DNA of 64,000 nucleotides from Neisseria meningitidis (lineage in GTDB: Bacteria; Pseudomonadota; Gammaproteobacteria; Burkholderiales; Neisseriaceae). Positions 40,288-49,197 of the stretch are shown here, piece after piece; the stretch's first letter is position 1; each line of letters opens with the position of its first letter. The translations under genes were made by a program, and so were the position numbers. The stretch is from NCBI RefSeq assembly GCF_900638555.1, contig NZ_LR134525.1, forward strand, positions 1,674,001 to 1,738,000, given 5' to 3'. The notes beneath the pieces were generated by a model. It saw nothing but the letters and a program-made list of their open reading frames with translations. It had not been told where the DNA came from and did not search any database.

Positions 40288-41040
40288 ATGAAAATCACAC
40301 CCGTCAAAGCCTTGACCGACAACTACATCTGGATGATACAGGAAGGCAACCATGCCGTCTGCGTCGACCCCTCCGACCCCACACCCGTATTGGAATTCCT
40401 CGTCCGCAACCGACTCATGCTTGCCCAAACATGGGTAACTCACCCCCACCCCGACCACGAAGGCGGTGCGGCGGCACTCTGGCGCGGCTACATGGAATCG
40501 CCCGTTTACGGCGAATCCGACATCGAAGCGGCAACCCACACCGTAACCGCCGGCACCCAATTTACCTTCGGCGAAGGGTTAATCACCGTTTGGGCAACAC
40601 CCGGCCACACAGACCGCCACACCAGCTACCTTCTCGAAACTTCAGACGGCATACACGTCTTTTGCGGCGACACCCTGTTTTCCGCCGGCTGCGGACGCGT
40701 GTTTACCGGCACAATCGAACAGCTTTACGACAGCTTCCAACGCTTCAACCGCCTGCCTGAAAACACCCTGTTCTACCCGGCACACGAATACACCGCCGCC
40801 AACCTGCGTTTCGCCGCCCATATCGAGCCGGACAACGCCGACATTCAGACGGCATTGAAAGCGGCAGAACGCACGCCCACCCTGCCCGTTACCCTCGCCC
40901 ACGAACGCCGCGTCAACCCGTTCTTACGGACAGAAATCCCCGCCGTCCGCCAACGTGCCGAAGCCCTGGTCGGCAAAACGCTGAACAGCGGTTTGGAAGT
41001 ATTCGCCGCCCTGCGCGAACTGAAAAACGCCTACTGCTGA
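40288..41040 (+). CDS. gloB: Hydroxyacylglutathione hydrolase (glyoxalase II)
   Basis: 250-aa metallo-beta-lactamase fold enzyme that releases D-lactate and glutathione from S-lactoylglutathione. The metal motif THPHPDHEGG (about residues 51-60), GHTDRHTSYLL and HVFCGDTLFSAGCGRVF supply the ligands; PAHEYTAANLRFA is the C-terminal glutathione-binding start. Normal length. Confidence 0.95.
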   Translation: MKITPVKALTDNYIWMIQEGNHAVCVDPSDPTPVLEFLVRNRLMLAQTWVTHPHPDHEGGAAALWRGYMESPVYGESDIEAATHTVTAGTQFTFGEGLITVWATPGHTDRHTSYLLETSDGIHVFCGDTLFSAGCGRVFTGTIEQLYDSFQRFNRLPENTLFYPAHEYTAANLRFAAHIEPDNADIQTALKAAERTPTLPVTLAHERRVNPFLRTEIPAVRQRAEALVGKTLNSGLEVFAALRELKNAYC

Positions 41041-41055
41041 CCTGCCCTCCGAAAA

Positions 41056-41087
41056 ATGCCGTCTGAAACCCGCGTTTCAGACGGCAT
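41056..41087. terminator. Inverted DUS pair after gloB
   Basis: Perfect arms extended by ACC(C)/GGT-like pairing, followed by TTTG. Confidence 0.85.
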
Positions 41088-41171
41088 TTGCGTTAAAAAT
41101 AGTAAACCGTTTCAAAAGGGAGTAGAATAGTGCCGTTTCCAACCCTGCGCCTGTACCGTCAGGCTTTTATT

Positions 41172-41228
41172 ATGGACCTTCCCAGTTCGTTTTTACTGAA
41201 CACCCCTTCCGATTCCAAACGACAATAA
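41172..41228 (+). promoter_or_regulatory. Possible leader peptide in the mgtE 5' region
   Basis: An 18-codon frame (MDLPSSFLLNTPSDSKRQ) lies 45 bp before mgtE and is followed by an inverted repeat (CCCGCCG at 41233-41239, CGGCGGG at 41259-41265) next to the mgtE ribosome site. No good ribosome site precedes it. Proline-containing leaders control Mg transporters in enterics; any such role here is speculation. Confidence 0.2.
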
Positions 41229-41273
41229 CCATCCCGCCGGAATGCCTCCCCGCGCACGGCGGGCGGAGCATTT

Positions 41274-42728
41274 ATGAGCATCGAACCAACCCCTCCGAAC
41301 CTTGAAAACGACGGTATCGAAAACGATGTAGAACGCGTTTCCGCCGATTTCGACCGTGTCCACTCCCTCTGCGAAATCCTCGAACCTGCTTTTGAACAAA
41401 TCGAAAACGGTACACCGCTCGAAGACGCGCCGCTGCGCGACAAGCTGACCGAGCTGACCGTCCTCTTGAGCGAGCTGCACCCTGCCGACGTGGCGGCGGT
41501 GTTGGAATCGCTGCCGCCGCGCGAACGCAATATCATCTGGATTTTAGTGAAACCCGAAGACGACGGCGAAGTATTGCTGGAAGTATCCGACGCGGTGCGC
41601 GAAACGCTGATCGAGTCGATGGACAAAGACGAATTGTTGGCGGCGGTCGATGATTTGGACGCGGACGAATTGGCGGAGCTGGCAGACGATTTGCCGCACC
41701 AAGTGGTTTATGAAGCCTTACAGACGCGCGATGAGGAAGAACGCGCCCAAGTCAAGGCGGCAATGTCCTACGAAGACAACCAAGTCGGTGCGATTATGGA
41801 CTTCGAGTTGGTCAGCATCCGCGCCGATGTCGCCTGCGAAGTGGTGCTGCGTTACCTGCGCCGCTTCGACAGCCTGCCCGACCATACCGACAAGATTTTT
41901 GTGGTCGATGAAAACGATGTGTTGCAGGGCGTGCTGCCCATCCGCAAACTTTTGGTCGCCGATCCCGAAGATTTGGTGGAAAACGTGATGGCGAAAGATG
42001 TCGTGCGTTTCCGCGCCGAAGACGACGTGGAAGAAACGGCGCAGGCATTCGAACGCTATGACTTGGTTACCGCGCCCGTCGTCGATGAAAACAAAAAGCT
42101 CATCGGCAGGGTGACCGTTGACGAAATGGTGGACGTGATCCGCGAAGAATCCGAAGCGGATATGTTGAATATGGCGGGTTTGCAAGAAGAGGAAGACTTA
42201 TTCGCCCCCGTCTTGGATTCCGTCAAAAACCGCTGGATGTGGCTCGCCGTCAACCTCTGCACCGCCTTCCTCGCCAGCCGTGTTATCGGCGCGTTTGAAG
42301 GCAGCATCGAAAAAATCGTCGCACTCGCCGCGCTGATGCCCATCGTCGCCGGCATAGGCGGTAACTCGGGCAACCAGACGATTACCATGATTGTCCGCGC
42401 GATGGCGATGGGGCAGCTGACGGATATGCAGGCGGGGCGTTTGCTGAAAAAAGAAGTCGGTGTCGCCTTGGTCAACGGCATCATTTGGGGAACGGTCATG
42501 GGCGCAGTATCTTGGCTGCTTTACGGCAGCCTCGGCATCGGGCTGGTTATGATTGCCGCGATGACGCTCAACCTCCTGCTGGCGGCAACCGTCGGCGTAT
42601 TAATTCCCGTGGTAATGGAAAAGTTCGGACGCGATCCCGCACTGGGCAGCTCGGTGCTGATTACCGCCGTTACCGACTCCGGCGGCTTCCTGATTTTCTT
42701 GGGGCTCGCCACCCTATTCCTGCTTTAA
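41274..42728 (+). CDS. mgtE: MgtE-type magnesium transporter
   Basis: 484 aa. An acidic N-terminal MgtE_N superhelix (about 40-160; LHPADVAAVLESLPPRER), a pair of CBS domains (about 170-300; HTDKIFVVDENDVLQGVLPIRKLL and DLVTAPVVDENKKLIGRVTVDE) that sense Mg, then five membrane helices with the pore motif MPIVAGIGGNSGNQT. Forms a dimeric Mg2+ channel in the inner membrane. GCGGAG precedes the ATG. Confidence 0.95.
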   Translation: MSIEPTPPNLENDGIENDVERVSADFDRVHSLCEILEPAFEQIENGTPLEDAPLRDKLTELTVLLSELHPADVAAVLESLPPRERNIIWILVKPEDDGEVLLEVSDAVRETLIESMDKDELLAAVDDLDADELAELADDLPHQVVYEALQTRDEEERAQVKAAMSYEDNQVGAIMDFELVSIRADVACEVVLRYLRRFDSLPDHTDKIFVVDENDVLQGVLPIRKLLVADPEDLVENVMAKDVVRFRAEDDVEETAQAFERYDLVTAPVVDENKKLIGRVTVDEMVDVIREESEADMLNMAGLQEEEDLFAPVLDSVKNRWMWLAVNLCTAFLASRVIGAFEGSIEKIVALAALMPIVAGIGGNSGNQTITMIVRAMAMGQLTDMQAGRLLKKEVGVALVNGIIWGTVMGAVSWLLYGSLGIGLVMIAAMTLNLLLAATVGVLIPVVMEKFGRDPALGSSVLITAVTDSGGFLIFLGLATLFLL

Positions 42729-42751
42729 ATGCCGTCTGAACCCGCGCAAAA

Positions 42752-42786
42752 ATGCCGTCTGAAGCGGAAGCTGCTTCAGACGGCAT
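42752..42786. terminator. Inverted DUS pair between convergent mgtE and hslO
   Basis: Stem extended by GC-rich bases (GCGGAAGCTGC loop region); a third DUS lies singly at 42729-42740 right at the mgtE stop. Confidence 0.85.
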
Positions 42787-42813
42787 TTGACTATTTATCC
42801 TTGTTGCACAAGA

Positions 42814-43722
42814 TTATTGGACGGTATGCCGGGGCAGCCCTTTGGCAACGCCGACCACATCCTCCCCGAACAGCGCGTTGACATCGGTTTCGTCAAACAC
42901 ATATTTGCTGTGGCAGAAATCGCAATCGACTTCGATGCTGCCTTGTTCCACCACCACGCCGCCGACTTCTTCCCCGCCCAGCATCAACAGCATATCGCTG
43001 ACTTTGCCGCGCGAACAGGTGCATGAAAATTCAAACGTTTCCGGCTCGAACACGCGCGGCGGCGTTTCGTGGAACAGGCGGTATAAAACGTGTTGCGCGT
43101 CCAGTCCTGCCAGCTCCTCCGCCGTCAGCGTGCGCGCCAGCGTACTGACGTGTTCCCATGCCTCTTCATCCAATACCTCTTCAGGCAGACGCTGCACCAG
43201 CAGACCGCCCGCCGCTTCGTCGCTTGCAGACAGGACGATGTGCGTATCAAGCTGTTCGGAACGTTTCATATAGTTCACCAACATTTGCGCGATACCGTCG
43301 CCTTCCAAAGGCACTACACCCTGCCAGGGTTCGCCGTCTTTAGGCTGCAGCGTCAGCACGAATACGCCGCCCTCGCCCAAAAGATCGCCGAGGCTTTCGT
43401 CATCGGCTATTTCTGCGGTTTCGTCCCACCGCGCGGTCGCACGGACGGTACGGTCGGAAGTCGCTTCCGCAACCAGCATTTTCAGCCGCCCCTGCCCCTG
43501 AACCTGCACAATCAGCGTGCCTTCGTTTTTGAGGTTGCCCGACAGCAGAACACCGGCAGCCAACAGCTCGCCCAAGGCGCGGCGGATGGCGGCGGGATAG
43601 TTTTTCTGTTTTACAATGTGCTGCCACACGTTTTCCAGACGGACGTGCAGCCCGCGCACGGGCATATCGTCGAAGATAAAGCGGGTACGCACATCGGCGC
43701 GGTTGATGGCGGTTTGATTCAT
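42814..43722 (-). CDS. hslO: Hsp33, redox-regulated chaperone
   Basis: 302-aa chaperone activated by oxidation and unfolding. The zinc/redox switch is CTCSRGK (CxC) and CDFCHSKY (CxxC) in the C-terminal third, with all four Cys present. The N-terminal domain has TRFIFDDMPVRGLHVRL and LLAAGVLLSGNLK. ATG 43722 (MNQTAINRADVRTR) gives the family start; the frame is open to 43815 without similarity. Confidence 0.95.
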   Translation of the reverse strand: MNQTAINRADVRTRFIFDDMPVRGLHVRLENVWQHIVKQKNYPAAIRRALGELLAAGVLLSGNLKNEGTLIVQVQGQGRLKMLVAEATSDRTVRATARWDETAEIADDESLGDLLGEGGVFVLTLQPKDGEPWQGVVPLEGDGIAQMLVNYMKRSEQLDTHIVLSASDEAAGGLLVQRLPEEVLDEEAWEHVSTLARTLTAEELAGLDAQHVLYRLFHETPPRVFEPETFEFSCTCSRGKVSDMLLMLGGEEVGGVVVEQGSIEVDCDFCHSKYVFDETDVNALFGEDVVGVAKGLPRHTVQ

Positions 43723-43966
43723 GATTTTCTCTGACTGATTGTTCGGATGGCGGCTATATGGTTGCGGTCGGCGCGAAAACAAGACGGACGGCGGATGCAC
43801 TTCCCAAATTATCAATAAATTATATAAAAATCAACATATTAACTCAATCTAACAAGCCGTTTTTTGCCAAACAGCCGTTTTTTTATATACAATCAACAAG
43901 ATATTTTCGACTGATACAGCATAACATCGCACGGCGGCACGATGCCTCCTGCGCGGAAACACCGAT

Positions 43967-44722
43967 ATGGATTCTTTTTTCAAACCGGCAGTTTGGGCGG
44001 TTTTGTGGCTGATGTTTGCCGTCCGCCCCGCCCTTGCCGACGAGTTGACCAACCTGCTCAGCAGCCGCGAGCAGATTCTCAGACAGTTTGCCGAAGACGA
44101 ACAGCCCGTTTTACCCATCAACCGAGCCCCCGCCCGGCGGGCGGGCAATGCCGACGAACTCATCGGCAGCGCGATGGGGCTTAACGAACAGCCCGTTTTA
44201 CCCGTCAACCGAGTCCCCGCCCGGCGGGCGGGCAATGCCGACGAACTCATCGGCAACGCGATGGGGCTTAACGAACAGCCCGTTTTACCCGTCAACCGAG
44301 CCCCCGCCCGGCGGGCGGGCAATGCCGACGAACTCATCGGCAACGCGATGGGACTTTTGGGTATTGCCTACCGCTACGGCGGCACATCGATTTCTACCGG
44401 TTTTGACTGCAGCGGCTTCATGCAGCACATCTTCAAACGCGCCATGGGCATCAACCTGCCGCGCACGTCGGCAGAACAGGTGCGGATGGGTACGCCGGTT
44501 GCCCGAAGCGAATTGCAGCCCGGGGATATGGTGTTTTTCCGCACGCTCGGCGGCAGCCGCATTTCCCATGTCGGACTTTATATCGGCAACAACCGCTTCA
44601 TCCACGCGCCGCGCACGGGGAAAAATATCGAAATCACCAGCCTGAGCCACAAATATTGGAGCGGCAAATACGCGTTCGCCCGCCGGGTCAAGAAAAACGA
44701 CCCGTCCCGCTTTCTGAACTGA
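43967..44722 (+). CDS. NlpC/P60 peptidoglycan endopeptidase with three 29-aa repeats
   Basis: 251 aa: signal peptide (about 1-24, ending ALA), a short linker, three in-frame copies of a 29-aa unit (NEQPVLPVNRAPARRAGNAD...), and an NlpC/P60 catalytic domain with Cys in GFDCSGFMQ, His in SHVGLYIGNNRF and a third polar residue in FIHAPRTG. Cleaves peptide stems of peptidoglycan in the periplasm. The linker unit ends exactly where the domain begins (GLLGIAYRYGG). A 244-bp AT-rich region upstream separates it from hslO. Confidence 0.9.
   Translation: MDSFFKPAVWAVLWLMFAVRPALADELTNLLSSREQILRQFAEDEQPVLPINRAPARRAGNADELIGSAMGLNEQPVLPVNRVPARRAGNADELIGNAMGLNEQPVLPVNRAPARRAGNADELIGNAMGLLGIAYRYGGTSISTGFDCSGFMQHIFKRAMGINLPRTSAEQVRMGTPVARSELQPGDMVFFRTLGGSRISHVGLYIGNNRFIHAPRTGKNIEITSLSHKYWSGKYAFARRVKKNDPSRFLN
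44099..44359 (+). repeat. 87-bp tandem repeat, three copies, in frame
   Basis: Units start at 44099, 44186 and 44273. They are nearly identical: unit 2 has Val for Ala in the RAP segment, unit 1 has Ile for Val and Ser for Asn. 87 is a multiple of three, so copy number can change without breaking the gene. Confidence 0.95.
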
Positions 44723-44740
44723 TTTCCCAAGGAATACGCA

Positions 44741-44959
44741 ATGAGTATGCCCGAAATGCCCAAATGGTACGACGATGACGGACAGATCGTGTCCTGTACC
44801 GAAAAGGTCAAAGTGATGTCCGAAAATATGGCCGAGCTGTATCAGACGGCACAAGACGCGTTTGAAGACGCGCTGCTGATGGGTTGCGGCGAACGTCAGT
44901 TGCGCGATTACCTGCTCGCGCTGATTGAAGGTTTGGAAAATCCCTACCGCAAAGTCTGA
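44741..44959 (+). CDS. Small conserved hypothetical protein
   Basis: 72 aa, acidic, soluble, starting MSMPEMPKWYDDDGQIVSCT and ending ENPYRKV; mostly helical with an acidic middle (AELYQTAQDAFEDALLMG). GGAAT precedes the ATG, 18 bp after the NlpC/P60 stop, so it probably shares that transcript. Function unknown. Confidence 0.75.
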   Translation: MSMPEMPKWYDDDGQIVSCTEKVKVMSENMAELYQTAQDAFEDALLMGCGERQLRDYLLALIEGLENPYRKV

Positions 44960-45103
44960 ACACGCCCCGGTTGCTGCGGCACGGTTTATCCGTGCCGTTT
45001 TTGCGTTTGTGCGCGGCTTCGGCTTTTCAGACGGCATATTTGACGTTATGATTAAACAGTTAACAAGATTTATCACAACGCCGTCAAAAGACAGACACAC
45101 AAC

Positions 45104-45448
45104 ATGAACATCATCCGCGCGCTCCTCATCATCCTCGGCTGCCTCGCCACCGGCGAAACCGCCGTTTTCCTAGCAGGCATCAAACTGCCCGGCAGCATCG
45201 TCGGCATGGGCGTACTGTTTGCGCTTTTGCAGGCGGGTTGGGTCAAAACGTCTTGGCTGCAACAGCTTACCGACGCGCTGATGGCGAATCTGACGTTGTT
45301 TCTCGTGCCGCCCTGCGTGGCGGTCATCAGCTATTTGGATTTGATTGCCGACGATTGGTTTTCGATACTGGTTTCCGCCTCCGCCAGCACTTTGTGCGTA
45401 CTGCTGGTTACAGGCAAGGTTCACCGCTGGATACGGAGCATTATCTGA
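45104..45448 (+). CDS. CidA/LrgA family membrane protein
   Basis: 114 aa with four hydrophobic segments. GIKLPGSIVGMGVLFALL and LTLFLVPPCVAVISYLDLI are the LrgA/CidA holin-like signature. Its stop overlaps the next start (TGATG), giving an LrgA-LrgB type pair. These pairs are linked to murein hydrolase control or, in later work, to pyruvate transport; which applies here is not shown. A DUS lies upstream at about 45025. Confidence 0.9.
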   Translation: MNIIRALLIILGCLATGETAVFLAGIKLPGSIVGMGVLFALLQAGWVKTSWLQQLTDALMANLTLFLVPPCVAVISYLDLIADDWFSILVSASASTLCVLLVTGKVHRWIRSII

Positions 45449-46140
45449 TGAACGAAATCCTCAGGCAGCCGAGCATCCTGCTTTTCCTCACGCTTGCCGT
45501 GTACGCGCTTGCGATTATCGTGCGCACGCGCACGGGTAATATCTTCTGCAACCCCGTACTCGTCAGCACTATCGTGCTGATTGCCTACCTGAAAATCCTC
45601 GGTATCGATTATGCGGTGTACCACAACGCCGCGCAGTTTATCGATTTCTGGCTCAAGCCCGCCGTCGTCGTGCTTGCCGTGCCGCTCTACCAAAACCGCC
45701 GTAAAATCTTCAACCAATGGCTGCCCGTCATCGTTTCGCAGCTTGCGGGCAGCGTTACGGGCATTGTTACGGGGATGTATTTTGCCAAATGGCTGGGCGC
45801 GGAACGCGAAGTCGTCCTCTCGCTCGCGTCCAAATCTGTTACCAATCCTATCGCCATCGAAATCACCCGCTCCATCGGCGGCATTCCCGCCATTACCGCC
45901 GCCACCGTCATCATTGCCGGCCTGGTCGGACAGATTGCCGGTTACAAAATGTTGAAAAACACGGTCGTTATGCCCTCATCTGTCGGAATGTCGCTCGGCA
46001 CGGCTTCGCACGCGATGGGCATTGCCGCCTCGCTCGAACGCAGCCGCCGCATGGCGGCATACGCGGGGCTGGGGCTGACGTTCAACGGCGTACTGACCGC
46101 GCTGATTGCGCCGCTGCTTATCCCCGTTTTGGGATTTTGA
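45448..46140 (+). CDS. CidB/LrgB family membrane protein
   Basis: 230 aa with 6-7 hydrophobic segments. LSLASKSVTNPIAIEITRSI and GTASHAMGIAASLERSRR are hallmark LrgB blocks. Start 45448 shares bases with the preceding stop; the frame is open further upstream but that part overlaps the LrgA-like gene. Works as partner of that protein. Confidence 0.92.
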   Translation: MNEILRQPSILLFLTLAVYALAIIVRTRTGNIFCNPVLVSTIVLIAYLKILGIDYAVYHNAAQFIDFWLKPAVVVLAVPLYQNRRKIFNQWLPVIVSQLAGSVTGIVTGMYFAKWLGAEREVVLSLASKSVTNPIAIEITRSIGGIPAITAATVIIAGLVGQIAGYKMLKNTVVMPSSVGMSLGTASHAMGIAASLERSRRMAAYAGLGLTFNGVLTALIAPLLIPVLGF

Positions 46141-46146
46141 ACCCGT

Positions 46147-46178
46147 TTCAGACGGCATTTCAGCCCATGCTGTCTGAA
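46147..46178. repeat. Inverted DUS pair between lrgB-like gene and argJ
   Basis: Outward-facing arms TTCAGACGGCAT and ATGCTGTCTGAA (one mismatch), 8-base spacer; weak terminator at best. Confidence 0.6.
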
Positions 46179-46206
46179 CGCCGACACACTCGCAAGGAGA
46201 ACCGTT

Positions 46207-47427
46207 ATGGCTGTCAACCTGACCGAAAAAACCGCCGAACAACTGCCCGACATCGACGGCATTGCCCTCTACACCGCCCAAGCAGGCGTGAAGAAGCCCG
46301 GGCATACCGACCTGACACTGATTGCCGTAGCCGCCGGCAGCACCGTCGGTGCAGTCTTCACGACCAACCGTTTCTGTGCCGCGCCCGTCCACATCGCCAA
46401 ATCGCACCTTTTCGACGAAGACGGCGTGCGCGCCCTCGTCATCAACACGGGCAACGCCAACGCGGGTACGGGCGCACAGGGCAGAATCGATGCTTTGGCA
46501 GTGTGTGCCGCCGCCGCCCGGCAAATCGGCTGCAAACCGAACCAGGTGCTGCCCTTCTCCACCGGCGTGATTCTCGAACCGCTGCCCGCAGACAAAATCA
46601 TCGCCGCCCTGCCCAAAATGCAGCCTGCCTTCTGGAACGAAGCGGCACGCGCCATCATGACCACCGACACCGTGCCCAAAGCCGCCTCGCGCGAAGGCAA
46701 GGTCGGCGACAAACACACCGTCCGCGCCACGGGCATCGCCAAAGGCTCGGGCATGATTCATCCCAATATGGCGACCATGCTCGGTTTCATCGCCACCGAT
46801 GCCAAAGTTTCCCAACCCGTCCTCCAACTGATGACGCAGGAAATCGCCGACGAAACCTTCAACACCATCACCGTTGACGGCGACACCAGCACCAACGACA
46901 GCTTCGTCATCATCGCCACCGGCAAAAACAGCCAAAGCGAAATCGACAACATCGCCGACCCGCGTTACGCCCAACTCAAAGAATTGTTGTGCAGCCTCGC
47001 GCTCGAACTCGCCCAAGCCATCGTCCGCGACGGCGAAGGTGCGACCAAGTTCATCACCGTCCGCGTCGAAAACGCCAAAACCCGCGACGAAGCCCGCCAA
47101 GCCGCCTACGCCGTGGCACGTTCGCCGCTGGTCAAAACCGCCTTTTTCGCCTCCGACCCCAACCTCGGCAGGCTGCTCGCCGCCATCGGTTATGCCGGCG
47201 TTGCCGACCTCGATACCGACCTCGTGGAAATGTATCTCGACGATATTTTGGTTGCCGAACACGGCGGACGCGCCGCAAGCTACACCGAAGCACAAGGGCA
47301 GGCGGTAATGTCGAAGGCCGAAATCACCGTCCGCATCAAGCTGCATCGCGGACAAGCCGCCGCCACCGTCTATACCTGCGACCTGTCGCACGGATACGTT
47401 TCCATCAACGCCGACTACCGTTCCTGA
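46207..47427 (+). CDS. argJ: ArgJ, ornithine acetyltransferase / N-acetylglutamate synthase
   Basis: 406-aa enzyme of the cyclic arginine pathway that moves the acetyl group from N-acetylornithine to glutamate. It cleaves itself at the Thr in [16 protein letters not shown] (about residue 190), which becomes the nucleophile; that motif is intact. C-terminus SINADYRS is typical. AAGGAG ribosome site 8 bp before ATG. Confidence 0.96.
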   Translation: MAVNLTEKTAEQLPDIDGIALYTAQAGVKKPGHTDLTLIAVAAGSTVGAVFTTNRFCAAPVHIAKSHLFDEDGVRALVINTGNANAGTGAQGRIDALAVCAAAARQIGCKPNQVLPFSTGVILEPLPADKIIAALPKMQPAFWNEAARAIMTTDTVPKAASREGKVGDKHTVRATGIAKGSGMIHPNMATMLGFIATDAKVSQPVLQLMTQEIADETFNTITVDGDTSTNDSFVIIATGKNSQSEIDNIADPRYAQLKELLCSLALELAQAIVRDGEGATKFITVRVENAKTRDEARQAAYAVARSPLVKTAFFASDPNLGRLLAAIGYAGVADLDTDLVEMYLDDILVAEHGGRAASYTEAQGQAVMSKAEITVRIKLHRGQAAATVYTCDLSHGYVSINADYRS

Positions 47428-47453
47428 CCCGACACGGCTTCAGACGGCATACA

Positions 47454-47558
47454 TATAGTGGATTAACAAAAATCAGGACAAGGCGACGAAGCCGCAGACA
47501 GTACAAATAGTACGGCAAGACGAGGCAACGCTGTACTGGTTTTTGTTAATCCACTATA
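47454..47558. repeat. Correia element (105 bp) between two DUS arms
   Basis: Short-type Correia element flanked by TTCAGACGGCAT (47439-47450) and ATGCCGTCTGAA (47561-47572). It lies between argJ and the ClC gene, whose start is 18 bp past the second DUS. Confidence 0.92.
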
Positions 47559-47589
47559 AAATGCCGTCTGAACCGCCGGACAACATACC

Positions 47590-49008
47590 ATGACCTCCAC
47601 ATTCCCCCGCCGCCTCGCCCGCAAAATCCGCCAAACCCGCCGCCTGTCGCGCAAAAGCATCGCCTTTCTGTTCCTTTTGGCAGGTTCGGCACTCGTCGCC
47701 CTGACCGCGCTGTTTTTTGCCCATCTTGCCGATTTTGCGCTGGAACTGAACGCCAAACTGGTTCAACAATACCCGTGGTTCGCGTGGGTCGCGCTTCCTT
47801 TGGGTTTACCGCTTATTGCGTGGCTCACACGCAAATTCGCCCCCTTCACCGCCGGCAGCGGCATCCCGCAGGTCATCGCCTCACTGTCGCTGCCCTACGG
47901 CGCACAGAAAACGCGGCTGATCCGCCTCGGGCAGACGCTGCTGAAGATTCCGCTAACCTTTTTGGGTATGCTGTTCGGCGCGTCCATCGGACGCGAAGGT
48001 CCGTCCGTGCAGGTCGGCGCGGCAGTGATGGGCGCGTGGGGCGCGTGGGGCGCGTGGTGCAAGAAACACGGCTTGGCATTCAAAGGGATGCAGGAAAACG
48101 ATTTGATGGCGGCGGGCGCGGCGGGCGGTTTGGCAGCCGCGTTCAACGCGCCGCTGGCGGGCGTGATTTTCGCCATTGAGGAACTCGGGCGCGGCATCAT
48201 GTTGCGCTGGGAGAGGCAAATTCTTTTGGGCGTGCTCGCCTCCGGTTTCATACAGGTCGCCATTCAGGGCAACAACCCGTATTTTTCCGGCTTCAACGGC
48301 GGCGTATTGGAACATATCTTTCTGTGGGTCGCACTGTCCGGCCTGGTTTGCGGCGCGGCGGGCGGGCTGTTCGGACGTTTGCTCTATCGCGGTGCGGCGG
48401 CGTTTGCACCGCGCAAGATACGCGGCTTCATCCGCAACCGTCCGCTGCTGCTGGCGGCACTGATGGGGCTGCTGCTCGCCCTGCTCGGCACGTTCTACCA
48501 AGGCAAAACCTACGGCACCGGCTACCACGAAGCCGCCCAAGCCCTGCACGGCATCTACGAAGCCCCCTTCGGACTCGCCGCCGCCAAATGGCTCGCCACC
48601 GTATTCAGCTATTGGGCAGGCGTTCCGGGCGGCATTTTCACTCCCTCGCTGACCATAGGCGCGGTTTTGGGCGAGCATATCGCCGCCATCGCCGACATAT
48701 CGCAGGGTGCAAACATCATCGTCCTCATCTGCATGGCGGCATTTCTGGCGGGCGCGACACAATCCCCGATTACTTCCGCCGTCGTCGTCATGGAAATGAC
48801 GGGCGGACAAAGCCTGCTGTTTTGGATGCTGATTGCCTGCATTTTCGCCTCGCAGGTTTCGCGCCAGTTTTCGCCGCGTCCGTTCTACCACGCATCGGGA
48901 ATGCGCTTCCGCCAGCGCGTGCTTCAAGAAACCGCCGCCCAAACCGGCAATGCGCCCGCAAGACCGCAAACAGCAAACAGCAAAACGGGAATGCCGTCTG
49001 AAAATTAA
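47590..49008 (+). CDS. ClC-family chloride channel/transporter
   Basis: 472-aa inner-membrane ClC protein with about 11-12 hydrophobic segments. The ion-path motifs are GSGIPQV, GREGPSVQ (with the gating Glu) and the GGIFTPSL segment. ClC proteins exchange Cl- for H+; no CBS domain follows. The last residues (GMPSEN) are read from a DUS. A 9-bp tandem repeat at 48031-48057 encodes GAWGAWGAW, which may be a polymorphic spot. Confidence 0.92.
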   Translation: MTSTFPRRLARKIRQTRRLSRKSIAFLFLLAGSALVALTALFFAHLADFALELNAKLVQQYPWFAWVALPLGLPLIAWLTRKFAPFTAGSGIPQVIASLSLPYGAQKTRLIRLGQTLLKIPLTFLGMLFGASIGREGPSVQVGAAVMGAWGAWGAWCKKHGLAFKGMQENDLMAAGAAGGLAAAFNAPLAGVIFAIEELGRGIMLRWERQILLGVLASGFIQVAIQGNNPYFSGFNGGVLEHIFLWVALSGLVCGAAGGLFGRLLYRGAAAFAPRKIRGFIRNRPLLLAALMGLLLALLGTFYQGKTYGTGYHEAAQALHGIYEAPFGLAAAKWLATVFSYWAGVPGGIFTPSLTIGAVLGEHIAAIADISQGANIIVLICMAAFLAGATQSPITSAVVVMEMTGGQSLLFWMLIACIFASQVSRQFSPRPFYHASGMRFRQRVLQETAAQTGNAPARPQTANSKTGMPSEN

Positions 49009-49082
49009 AACGCCCCCGATCAAACGCCGGCAGCCGCCTTGATTTGAATACCGTTCCGCCGCCGCTTGAAATTTCAGCAACA

Positions 49083-49121
49083 ATGCCGTCTGAACGACAG
49101 AATGCGGTTTTCAGACGGCAT
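49083..49121. terminator. Inverted DUS pair upstream of hrpA
   Basis: Perfect arms with a 15-base loop, followed by TTTCCCC. TATAAT at 49164-49169, preceded by TGC, is a likely extended -10 for hrpA. Confidence 0.8.
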
Positions 49122-49197
49122 TTCCCCATCCCGATATTGCCCGAACCCAACCAAAGCGTTTGCTATAATTTCATTTTTACCGTACCCGCACACAAAT

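Noticed and set aside
41090..41273. M-box magnesium riboswitch before mgtE
   Set aside because: I could not find the expected M-box helices; only a short frame and one inverted repeat are visible.
45976..47391. 471-codon minus-strand frame opposite lrgB-like gene and argJ
   Set aside because: It spans two real plus-strand genes and has a Gly/Asp/Val composition typical of antisense frames in this genome.
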